From Cranoglanis bouderius (taxonomy: Eukaryota > Chordata > Actinopteri > Siluriformes > Cranoglanididae): 64,000 bases of DNA. Where the stretch lies: positions 15,820,001 to 15,884,000 of the forward strand of contig CM042552.1 in NCBI GenBank assembly GCA_023630585.1. The letters run 5' to 3'. Position 1 is the stretch's first letter; every line of letters begins with the position of its first letter. Positions 22,615 to 34,600 of this stretch are shown here, one piece after another. Under the pieces are notes generated by a model, which saw nothing but the letters and a program-made list of their open reading frames with translations, searched no databases and was not told the origin of the DNA. The position numbers and the translations under genes are program-made.

Positions 22615-25600
22615 ATAGAAATGTAACACTGGACTGCGTACTGTAACGCTTAAGCTTTTACAATGTAAATAAAGGAATGTACAGTGCAAAATATTTTTGT
22701 TTGTTTCATAACTTATCTTGTTCTCCTAGATCTACTGTTTAAAACTGACTGCTTTGATCTTGCATGCTGTGGTCTCCAATTAGGGCCACTGACTGTGCTT
22801 CATGTCCAGATGCTGTTCCTACCTCTTCCAACATAGTCTTAGCAGCCTTGACTTGTGCCTTCACCATTCAAATACTCCATCACTGATTTAACCCTTCCAG
22901 TCTCCATCAGGCATCTTACTCTCCTTTCACCCAATGACATTTTCTTCTGACCTCTGATGCAACTATGCTACCTGGTGTTTCTAAGAGTGTAACACTGAAT
23001 TTAGACTTGGGGTACAACTGGGGCTCTAGGGAAAATGCCCTGCTGTAGAGTACATGTTACTAACAAACACTGGATTGGTGCCTGATTCATTTTGCCATAA
23101 ACACTAGTTCATTCTGCCATAAACCTGACCGACCAGTGATGTCTGATGTTTTACAGTTCTATCCTGTAAAACAAGGTTACCATCTGTGCAGAGCCTGTCT
23201 GTATGTGCTCTCCGTTTTAACATTGACTTCCTCAGGTAATGTGGACTGGCTATGCTAATTGCCCCTAGGTGTGCATGAGTGTGTGAACGTGTGTGAATTC
23301 TCCATCCTTGTGTCCAGTGTTACTGGGATAGGCTTCAGATCCAATGCAAGCCTGACCAGGATAAAGCACTTACTAAAAATTTAGATGTTACAATCCCACA
23401 TTTATAATACTGTAGATGATGGACTTGGGCTGTTATGTTTATGTGTGTGTTGGTCAATAATTTCAGTAGAAATAAATAGTATAGTATAATAGTATAGTAC
23501 AGTATAGTATAGATTGACAGATAGACAAGATAGATAGTAACTTATTTTAGAAGTGTCCCATAAGGTCATTAGTTTTCTTTATACAGTATTATTCAGTATT
23601 TCCAGGTGCTTTCATTGTTTAAAAATGAAGTTTTCAAACCACTGTAATGTACAGATTTGTTAGCTGGAACCAGGGGCGTAGCCATCATTGCAGATGTGGG
23701 GGGAACAGAATGTCAAGGGTATTCTTTTTTTCTGATTTTTGTCTAATTGATGGGTTTTATCTCTTCTTGCTCTTAATTGGCTAAATATGCAATTTATGAT
23801 TATGTACTTGCATGTTATATTGTATATTGCACTGTATTATTTAAATATTGCAAATTGTGTTTAGTGTACATTGTATTGCATATACATAGCACACAGTATA
23901 TAATATATACTTGTATATTATGGATGATTTTGTTTCAGTTCTTTCCCTTTTCTATTGAATACAGTAATGTAAAAATGGCAGGGTTACACTTTTTTCCCTA
24001 TACTACTAACCTACTACTAACCTACTACTAACTTAAACTGCTGCATAACCATTTAAGTTATTACAGCAGCCTGTTATGACTCAGTCATTGTATTTATAAA
24101 ATGAATGTGTTCTAGTCTATAATATTTCTATTAATATTTAGCGACACAGTAAAAGAAATCATTATGTAATATGCAACGCTGCCTGATCCAGACATGTGTA
24201 ATCCATGCAAATCCGAATTCAACATTAACAGTTCATCTTATTCTAATGTGAAGGACTCAGATAACACATCTGTAATAAAAATAAAATACGTTACAAAAGA
24301 GTTTGAAAATAAGTGCACGTTTGTGCGGGACTGTGGGCGAATATTAGCATCTTGCTAATTATTCATAAATGGAAATATGCACCATTTAAAAAGAAATATG
24401 TATCAAATTATTCAGCAATCATTGTGCAACACGAATACCACATTTCAAAAGAACTTACACTGCTCGACTTAGTAAAAAAGGAGTGAATGTTTTTTTGTCG
24501 CTTTGAGCTCATCGCGACCTCTGAGCGCTCAGCGCGGGTGTGAGCATGGGCGTGACACGTGACGTGAGTGACCAATTGTCATGGCAACGTCAGGCCAGCT
24601 TAAGACTTATAGACACGTACACGTATAGAAATCAAAGATACACAAATTGGCCATGGCCAGTGAAAAAGTGCGGGCGACGAATTTGCGTTTTATTAAAACA
24701 CGTCCCCCGCGGATTCTACGCCCATGGGTGGATCCTCAAAACCTGCTGCAGCCTCCACTGACATGCAGTAGGTTTATGATCTGCACTTTATACCTTTGAC
24801 CAGAAGATGTCACTAGTGTGCAACTTTAAAGCTTTAACTATGTAATTATTCTTTTTAAAACAGTTGGGGTGAAAGCTTATTGTTTCAGAAAACTTCATTT
24901 ATGCCATCACTAGTTCCCAAGCTTGACATGCTGGATCACACCATTCACTGCCTAGAGGTGTGTACTGCTGTATTTCTACCATGTGTTTTTTTGTTTGTTT
25001 GTTTGTTTTCAACACTTTCCTCTGAGGTATTACCCAGCTTTGTATTAGTTGTTTGCCTCCTCTAAATGTCGTTATAGATTTTTTATTTGAATTTATTTAT
25101 TTATTTTTTTTACACTTTTCTGTGTTTTGACTCCCGTTTTGTATTATGAGCATGCTTTTGAAATACAATTCAGGCGAAACGTTTACATAGGCTAAAGATA
25201 TTCAATCTCAGTTGAATATCCACATCTCATGTTGCCATACATTTCTTTTGGGAGGTCAATTAGGGCTTCTGCTTTGTTCACATCAGAGGTAATTTTAAAA
25301 CAATCAGTTAGAGACAGATTTATTTCATTCATTTCTTAATTCACTATGTCAGAATTCCGGTGGGTCAAAAGTTTACATACAGCAAGTTGACTCTCTCTTT
25401 AAACAAGATTCCAGAAATTTATGTAATTACTTTTAGAAGCTTCTGATTAGCCAGTGGCATAATTAGGTGTGAATTGGGAGTGCAGCTCTGGCTGTATTTA
25501 AGGGCCAGTGTGTTTTTGCCCTTGATACCATGGGAAAGTCCACGCAACTCAGCCAAGACATCAGAAAACAATTGTCAACCTCCACAAGTCCAGTTCCTCC

Positions 25601-28600
25601 TTAGAAACAATTTCTCAACAACTGAAGGTACCACGAGAATCTGTACAAACAATTGTAGGCAAAAATAACAATCTTGGGACCACACAGACACTGCATCCTT
25701 CAGGAAGAAGGCACAAATTAACTCCCAGGGATAAATGAACTTTGGCCCAAAAGGTTCAAATAAACCTCAAGACAACAACAAAGGAACTGGTGAAGGAAAT
25801 GGAGGAATCAGGTATCCTCCAAATTCAACTGTGGATGTACATCAGATATGTACAGCCACCATTAGGACAGTCCTTCCTTGCCATTGCCTGAAAGGAAGGA
25901 ACTCGCTCAAGGAAAAAGACTGACGTTTGCAGTTGATCACCAGCCTTTTGAAGGAGTGATGAAACAAAGATGAAACAAACATTACATTTCCATGCAACAG
26001 TTCTGCATTGAGAGCCCACCACGATGAAGAAGTGGCACATTTCGCCTCTCGTGCACACTCAAAGAGGAAAAAAAGATTGTGATTTTTGTATGTTGTGTAT
26101 GTTGTTCACAATAGAACATAGAAAACATACCATTGTTTTGGTAAAGAACTGTACCATTTATAGAAAAAAAATACGTAATTTTGAATTCGATGGCCGAAAC
26201 ACGTCTCAAAAAAGTTGGGACAGGGGCAACAAAAGGCTGGAAAAGTAAGTGTTACTAAAAAGAAACAGCTGGAGGAACATTTTGCAACTAATTAGGTTAA
26301 CTGGCAACAGGTCAGTAACATGATTTGGGGAAAAAAAGGATTATCATGATACATGATGTCAATGATGCGAATGTCAGCTGCCTCCTTAAAAATTTCACGA
26401 TTAGTGAAAATTGCTGCATAAGTGATAAATCAATTAGGCAATCTATTAGTCGTGTAAGAGTGCCATGTGTCATCATGCCCCAAATGACTCCAAATAAATC
26501 ATAATAATAATAAACTTTATTTTGTATAGTGCCTTTAAAAGTAGCTTCTCAAGGCGTTTTACATAAAAAACCCAGTCATTCACCCACACACTCACACAAC
26601 AATGGCAGCAGAGCTACCATACAAGATACTTGCCTGCCATGCAACTTGGGGTTCAGTGTCTTGCCCAAGGACACTTCAGCACATGGAGTCACATATGCTT
26701 CCGGGAATCGGACTGACAACCTGCTCTACCACCTGAACCACAGCCGCCCCTTATGTGGCCCTAATGACGCCATTTATAGAGGAAAAAGGGTAAGGCTCTT
26801 AATCTGAAGAACTCCATTCCAACTGTGAAGCATGTGGGTGGAAGCCTCATGTTGTGGGAGTGTTTTGCTGGAAAAGGGACTGGTGCACTTCAAAAAATAG
26901 ATGGGATCATGAGGAAGGAGGATTATCTGAGTTACACGAGTTCTGTCAGGAGAAATGGGCAAAAAGTCCAACAAAATATTGTAAGAAGCTTCTGGAAGGC
27001 TATCCCAAGCAGTTAATTCAAGTTAAGCAATTAAAATGCAATGCCACCAAATACTAACAAAGTGTATGTAAACTTTTGACCACACTGAAAATCTGATATA
27101 CTAAATAAAAACTGAAATCATTGCAGTTGTGGAAAAAATTAGTTTAAATGTCTTTTGCCTGGGTGTATGTAAACTTTTGGTCTTAACTGTAAGAAGAAAC
27201 TTTTGATGATCACAACCTTTCTTCACATATCCCAGCTTGCTAGGAAGCTGGGGACCACCCCAGAGCAGAGTTGTTGCTTGGAGGTACTGGGGCTTGAACT
27301 CATGACGTTCTGATCAGTAAATAAACATAACTTGCAATGAATGTCTGTCAAGCAATCATGTGAATAATATTTTGAAGCTTACCCCAGCCTCTGTATGTAG
27401 TTTGATAAGGAAATTCCTCCTCTTGAAACTCAATTTGCGGATCTTGGCCCAGCTGAAGGTGTTGATTTTTGTGTTACCCTTGGAATAAGGATGAGTCATG
27501 TTTCATATTAATGCATTAATAACAGCACTTGCAAAGTAATCAGTCTATATTAATGATGTGCACTGATTTATGCCTGTTACCTGAAATACCAGTACACCCA
27601 TGTGGGTAACAGCCAGATTGATCCTCATGCCTTCTCCATCATGAGCAGGATGTGGTCGAATGCCATACATATCCAATTTACGGGCAACCTCCAGCAAATG
27701 CACATCTGACAGGGCTGGAGTGTGACCTCTGCTCACAAAGAATTAAGGATTTTAAATAAAAATCTTTCTAAGTTTCTTTCTACACTTATTCCTATATCCA
27801 TGCTATATTTGCAGGAATCTTTCATTGCTAGTGTCAGCCTCAGCTTGGGGTCTTGTCTTAGGATTCTGTAAAGCTGGTGTCTATTGTTAAATGCTCGATG
27901 CAAATACAGTTGTTTGTGAGATTACCTATAAATATTATGGGGTTTCTATGACGGTTCCATCTTTGTAATTCAAGTTTAAGTTTTGTTACAATCAAATAAT
28001 TATGGAATAAAAACTTGATCTTAAGCCAGGTTATATCTTATTTTGATCATCTCTAGCGTATTTTCCTAGAAATTGGATTTTTGCATTTGAGTTCTCACCA
28101 GTAGGTGTTGGCAGTTATACTTTCCTTTGAATAGGGCAGTGAGTAAGAAGCCTGTGCCAGAGAAAGTTGCTGTAACAAGAGATATGTGGAGTAAAGGGTA
28201 AAACTGAACACCCCTGCCTTTGTCTTGTTGTTGGCCATCTCAGGATATCACAGCCAAAGACTTTCTGCCCTTAAGTGTTGTAGAGTGCACAAACACAGCA
28301 GACTTTATAAAGTTTGTGGCAGGCCTGCCTTAATTCCCCACGCTGAATGGGATGGAGGGGGTATATGGCAGCAGGGGCCCTTGAAGAGAGTCAGCTGCAG
28401 AATTTAGCTGTGGTCTTAGAAAACAAGCAGGTAACAACTTACTTTATGTCAGCCTACTTGCCTGTGTTCCTATTCTGTGTTTACTTCAGCCCATTTTTAT
28501 GTGATCCCATTCTGTGATATTTAATCGAGTCCAAGTGTCTGCCTTGTTTTTATTACGTCTGCACATGTATATGAATGATCTGTGCTGCAAGTGAGCATAT

Positions 28601-31600
28601 GCACCTGTGTTTCTTATGAAAGCGAATAATCTTGTGGTCCAGGTACTCCTGATTTGGCACATATTGCTTATTCTCTAGATGGTGTGCATCGAACTCTTCA
28701 TTGTAATCCCCAAGTTCTGCTGCAGAAAAAATAAGCAAAACATTAAGTGAAAATTGAATGCTTATTTTATAATAACCTTGTGTTTTGTTTTGTAACATAT
28801 GTCACTTTAAAATACAATTCCACTACGATTTACAGTGCTGTGAAAAAGTATTTGCCCGGTCCTGATTTCTTCTGTTTTTGTGTCTCTCTCATACTAAATA
28901 GCTTTAGATCTTCAAATGAAACACAACATAAAACAAAGGCAACCTGAGTAAACACACAATGCAGTTTTTATTTATTTATTTATTTAATTAATTAATTAAT
29001 TTTTTTATTGAAGCAAAAAAAGTTATCCAACACCTATAACCAATGTGAAAAACTAATTGCTCCATTAAACATAAAGTCTGGTTGTGCCACCTTTAGCAGC
29101 AAAAACTGCAACCAAACGCATCTGATAACTGGAAATCAGTCTTTCACTTACTTCTAGGACTAGGACTTACTCCTATGCTTTGTATGATTGTCTTGCTGCA
29201 TAATCCAGTTGAGCTTCAGTTTCAAATTACAGACTGAAGACTGGACATTCTCCTTTAGGATTTTCTGGTAGAGAGCAGAATTTACAGTGCCCTCCACTAA
29301 TATGGGCACCCTTGGTAAATATGAGCAAAGAAGGCTGTGAAAAGTTGTTTTTATCGTTTAAACTTTAGATGTTTTGTTCAAGAAATTCACAAAAATACTC
29401 TGCTTTCATGGATAGCAGAGTATTTTTGTGAATTTCTTGAACAAAAAATCTAAAGTTTGAACTCTCTCTTTCATTTAAATACTCTGCTTTCATGGATATA
29501 ATCTAGCCACAGGAGGTCACAAGCCAGTGTACTTTTTGTGCCGGTCCCAAGTCCGGATAAATAGAGAGGGTTGTGTCAGGAAGGGCATCCGACGTAAAAC
29601 TTTTGCCAAATTCAATATGCGAATCACTAAAATGACTTCCATACCAGATCGGTCGGGGCCCGGGTTAACAACGACCGCCATCGGTGCCGTTGACCTACAG
29701 GGTACTGGTGGAAATTGGGCTACTGTTGGTCGAAGAAGGAGAGGAGGAAGGTGTGTTAGAGGAGGAAGGCGTGTCCGTAGGCAGAGAGAGAAGAGGAAAG
29801 ACAGGAGTTTAGGACTGAAAGTAGGGACTTTGAATGTTGGTACGATGACAGATAAAGGCAGAGAAGCATGGGAGCAGGGTTTAAACTGTTTTACCATGAG
29901 GTGGACAGGAAGAGAAATGGAGTAGGAGTGATCCTGAAGGAGGAGTTTGTGAAGAATGTTCTGGAGGTAAAGAGAGTGTCAGATAGGTTGATGAGTCTGA
30001 AGCTGGAAATTGAAGGTGTGATGTTGAATGTTGTTAGTGCTTACGCTCCACAAGTAGGTTGTGAGCAAGAGGAGAAAGACAGATTCTGGAGCGAGCTTGA
30101 GGAAGTGATGCAGAGTGTTCCCAGATGTGAAAGAGTGGTGATAGGGGCAGACTTTAATGGACATGTTGGTGAAGGGAATAGTGGGGATGAGGAAGTGATG
30201 GGCAGGTTTGGTCTTCAGGTAAGGAACCCAGAAGGACAGAGGTTGGTAGACTTTGCTAAATGTATGGAGATGGCTATGGTGAACACGTACTTTCTGAAGA
30301 GGCAGGAACACAGGGTGACATAAGAGTGGTGGCAGGAGCACACAGGTGGACTATATCTTATGTAGACACTGTAATCTGATGGAGTTTAGCGAGTTTAGCG
30401 ATTGCATTGAAGTAGTGGTAGGAGAGAGTGTAGCTAGACAGCATACGATGGTGGTGTGTAAGATGACTCTGGTGGTGAGGAAGATGAAGAGAGCAAAGGC
30501 AGAGCAGAAGACAAAGTGGTGGAAGTTGGAAAAGGAAGAGTGCTGTGTGGTTTTCAGGGAGGAGTTGAGACAGGCTTTAGGTGGTCAGGAGGTGCTTCCA
30601 GATGACTGGACTACTACAGCCAAAGTGATCAGGGAGACAGGTAGGAAGGTGCTAGGTGTGTCATCTGGAAGGAGGAAAGAAGACAAGGAGACGTGGTGGT
30701 GAAATGAGGAAGTTCAGGAGAGTATCCAGAAGAAGAGGTTAGCTAGGAAGAAGTGGGACAGTGAGAGGACGGAGGAAAGTAGACAGGAATATAGGGAGGT
30801 TCAGCGTGAGGTTAAGATAAAGGTGGCAAAGGCCAAACAGAAAGCTTATGAGGACATGTATGCAAGGTTAGATAGTAAGGAAGGTGAGAGGGATTTGTAT
30901 CAGTTGGCGAGGCAGAGGGATAGAGATGGTAAGGATGTGCAGCAGGTTAGAGTGATTAAAGATAGAGATGGAAATGTGTTGATAGGTGACAGGAGGGTGA
31001 GGGAAAGATGGAAGGAGTACTTTGAGGAACTGATGAATGAGGAAAATGACAGAGAGAGAAGAGTAGTAGAGGCAAATATTGTTGAGCAGGAAGTAGAAAG
31101 GATTAGCAAGGGTGAAGTTAGGAGAGCTTTGAAGAGGATGCAGAGAGGAAAGGCGGTTGGTCCTGATGACATACCAGTGGAGGTATGGAAGTGTCTAGGA
31201 GAGATGGCAGTAGAGTTTTTAACTAGGTTTTCAACGAGGTCTTAGAGTGAGAGGATGCCTGAGGAATGGAGGAGAAGTGTTTTGGTGCCGATTTTTAAGA
31301 TTAAGCGGTATTAAGCTGATGAGCCATACAATGAAGTTGTGGGAAAGAGTAGTGGAAGCAAGGTTAAGGGGAGAAGTGAGCATTTGTGAGCAGCAGTATG
31401 GTTTCATGCCAAGAAAGAGCACTACAGATGCAATATTTGCTTTGAGAATGTTGATGGAAAACTACAGAGAGGGTCAGAAAGAGCTGCATTGTGTCTTTGT
31501 AGATTTAGAGAAAGCGTATGACAGGGTGCCAAGAGAGGAGCTGTGGTATTGTATGAGGAGGTCTGGAGTGGCAGAGAAGTATGTTAGAGTGGTGCAGGAT

Positions 31601-34600
31601 ATGTATGAGAGCAGTAGGACAATGGTAAGGTGTGCTGTAGGTGTGACAGAGGAGTTCACGGTGAAGGTGGGACTGCATCAAGGATCGGCTCTGAGCCCCT
31701 TCTTGTTTGCGGTGGTGATGGACAGGCTGACAGATGAGGACAGACAGGAATCTCCATGGACTATGATGTTTGCGGATGACATTGTGATCTGTAGTGAGAG
31801 CAGGGAGCAGGTGGAGGAAACTCTAGAGAGGTGGAGGTTTGCTCTGGAGAGAAGAGGAATGAAGGTTAGTTGCAGCAAGACAGAATACATGTGTCTGAAT
31901 GAGAGGGATCCAAGTGGAACAGTGAGGTTACAGGGAGAAGAGATAAAGAAGGTGCAGGATCTTAAGTACTTAGGGTCAACAGTCCAGAGCAACGGGGAGT
32001 GTGGAAAAGAGGTGAAGAAGCGTGTGCAGGCAGGTTGGACTGGGTGGAGAAAAGTGTCAGGTCTGTTGTGTGATAAAAGAGTACCAGCAAGAATGAAAGG
32101 AAAGGTGTACAGGACAGTAGTGAGACCAGCGATGTAGTATGGTTTGGAGACAGTTGCACTGAGGAAAAGACAGGAGGAAGAGTTAGAGGTAGCAGAGCTG
32201 AAGATGTTGAGGTTCTCTTTGGGAGTGACGAGGATGGATAGGATCAGGAATGAGTACATCAGGGGGACAGCACATGTGAGATGTTTTGGAGACAAAGTTA
32301 GAGAGGCCAGGTTGAGATGGTTTAGACATGTTCAGAGGAGGGAGAGTGAATATATCAGTAAAAGGATGCTGAGGTTAGAGCTGCCAGGCAGGAGGCCAAG
32401 AGGAAGACCAAAGAGGAGGTTTATGGATGTAGTGAAGGAGGACATGAAGGTAGTCGGTCTGAGAGAAGAGGATGCAGGGGATAGGGCTAGATGGAGGCAG
32501 ATGATTCGCTGTGGCGACCCCTGAAGGGAACAGCCGAAAGGAAAAGAAGACTCTGCTTTCATGGATATCAAACAACTGCAAACACAACACAGGTTTATCC
32601 AACATATTTATATATACATTTACATATGTGTGTGTGTATGTGTGTGTGTGTGTGTGTGTGTTAATATAGGTGTGCAACAATTACTGGCACCCCTATGAAT
32701 TCTTTTAAAAAAAAAATTATTTGAAGTATATTCCTACTGATATTTTACAAGGAACAGGAAATTGTTCAACCATGACTTCCTGTTTCACAGGGGTGTAAAT
32801 ATGAGGTAACACATAGGCCAAATTCCTTTAGTCTATAACATATATCAATGGGTAAGACCAAGGAATATAGCTGTGATATGCGGCAAAAGGTTGTTGAGCT
32901 TCACAAAATGAGAAGTGGCTATAAGAAAATAGCACAAGCATTGAATATGTCCATTTCCACCATTAGGGCAATAATTAAGAAGTTCCAGTCAACTGGAAAT
33001 GTTATGAATCAACCTGGAATTGGATGTGTGTTTATAAGTGTGTCTATATTGTCTCAATGCACTGTGAAGAGGATGGTTCAAGTGGCCAAAAAATCTCCAA
33101 GGATCACAGGTGGAGAATTGCAGAAGTTAGTTGCGTCTTTGGATCAGAAAGTCTCTAAAACTACAATCCCAAATCACCTACATCACCAGAAGTTGTTTGG
33201 AAGGGTTTCAAGAAAAAAGCCTCTATTCTCATCTAAAAACAAACTCAAGCGTCTTCAGTTTGCCAGACACTACTGGAACTTCAATTGGGATCGGGTTCTA
33301 TGGTCAGATGAAACCAAAACAGAGCTTTTTGGCAATAAATGTGGTTTGGGTGCACACAGAGAGGTATCCATATGGAAAAGTACCTCATGCCACATGAAAA
33401 ATATAGATTCTTTTAGCAAACTCTTTGTATTTTAGGCTATTAATTAATTTTTATGGTGGTGGCTCTGTAATGTTTTGGGGCTGTTTTTCTGTCAGAGGAC
33501 CTGGACATTTTGATAGGATATATGGCATCATGGACTCTATCAAATATCAATAGATATTAAATGAAAACATGACTGCCTCTGCCAGAAAGCTTCAAATGGT
33601 TTGGATCTTCCAGCAGGACAATGATCCAAAACATACATCAATATCAACACAAAAATGGTTTACTGACCTCAAAATCAAGCTCCTGCCATGGCCATCTCAG
33701 TCCCCTGACTTGAAAACCATAGAAAACCTGTGGGCTGAACTGAAGAGGAGAGTCCACCAGCATGGACCTCGAAATTTGAAGGATCTGGAGAGATTCTGTA
33801 TGGAGGAATGGTCTCAGATCCCTTGCCATGTATTCTCCAACCTCATCAGGCATTATAAGAGAAGACTCAGAGCTGTTATCTTGGCAAAGGGAGGTAGCAC
33901 AAAGTATTGACTAAAAGGGTGCCAATAATTGTTGCACAGCTATATATATTTTTATTTATTTTTTTGTATAAATTTGTGTCTTGTTTGCAATGTTTGATAT
34001 CCATGAGAGCAGAGTATTTTTGTGATTTTTTTTAAACAAAATATCAAAAGGTTAAATAATAAAGACAATTTTTCACCGCCTTCTTTGCTCATATTTACCA
34101 AGGGTGCCAATATTAGTGGAGGGCACTGTATGTTTCCCTCAATTATTGCAAGTTGCCCAGGCCCTGAAGCAGCAAAGCATTCCCACACCATCACACTTCC
34201 ACCACCATGCTTGACATCATGCATGATGTTCTTTTTGTGGAATTCTGTGTTTGGTTTACGTCAGATGTAACGGGACTCGTCTTCCAAACAGTTCAATTTT
34301 TGACTCATCAATCCACAGAACATTCTCCTAAAAGTTTGAGGATCATCAAGGTCTGTTTTGGCAAAATTCAGACGAGCATTAAAGTTCTTCTTGGTTAGCA
34401 GTGGTTTTCACCTCGCCACTCTTCCATGGATGCCATGTTTGTCCAGTGTCTTTCTGATAGTGGAGGCATGAACAGTGATCTTTACTGATATAAGAGAGGC
34501 CTGTAGGTCCTTCGATGTTGTCCTTGGTTTTTTGTGAATTCTTGAATGAGCAGTTGCTGTGCTCTTGGAGGAATTTTGTAGGTCGGCCACATCTGGGAAG

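Larger units (their letters stand above)
25165..27192 (+). mobile_element. Sleeping Beauty-like Tc1 element H, interrupted
   Basis: The right end reads GTATGTAAACTTTTGGTCTT. The left end has two GTTTACATA motifs about 175 bases apart (25178, 25370), the IR/DR layout. The transposase begins near 25529 with MGKSTQLSQDIRKQL-like sequence and breaks repeatedly. The DDE region returns at 26810-27050 as VKHVGGSLMLWECFAGKGTG. In between lie a Tc1 end fragment and a SINE. Confidence 0.75.
29500..32549 (+). mobile_element. near-full-length RTE-type LINE 2, innermost layer
   Basis: 3050 bp flanked by a perfect 19-base duplication, ACTCTGCTTTCATGGATAT (29481-29499, 32550-32568). Endonuclease, RT and C-terminal parts all occur. 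An internal loss near 29865 removes the part of the endonuclease holding the conserved Glu-containing motif. Further losses lie near 31240-31310, and stops at about 30700, 31244 and 32134 break the frame. The 3' third closely matches LINE 1. Confidence 0.92.
29285..34128 (+). mobile_element. Tc1-like transposon F2, middle layer of the nest
   Basis: Ends CAGTGCCCTCC and GGGCACTG with duplicated TA, lying inside J1. It is itself split by RTE LINE 2. Its body right of the LINE includes a transposase in two pieces, 32848-33435 and 33569-33910. Confidence 0.9.
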
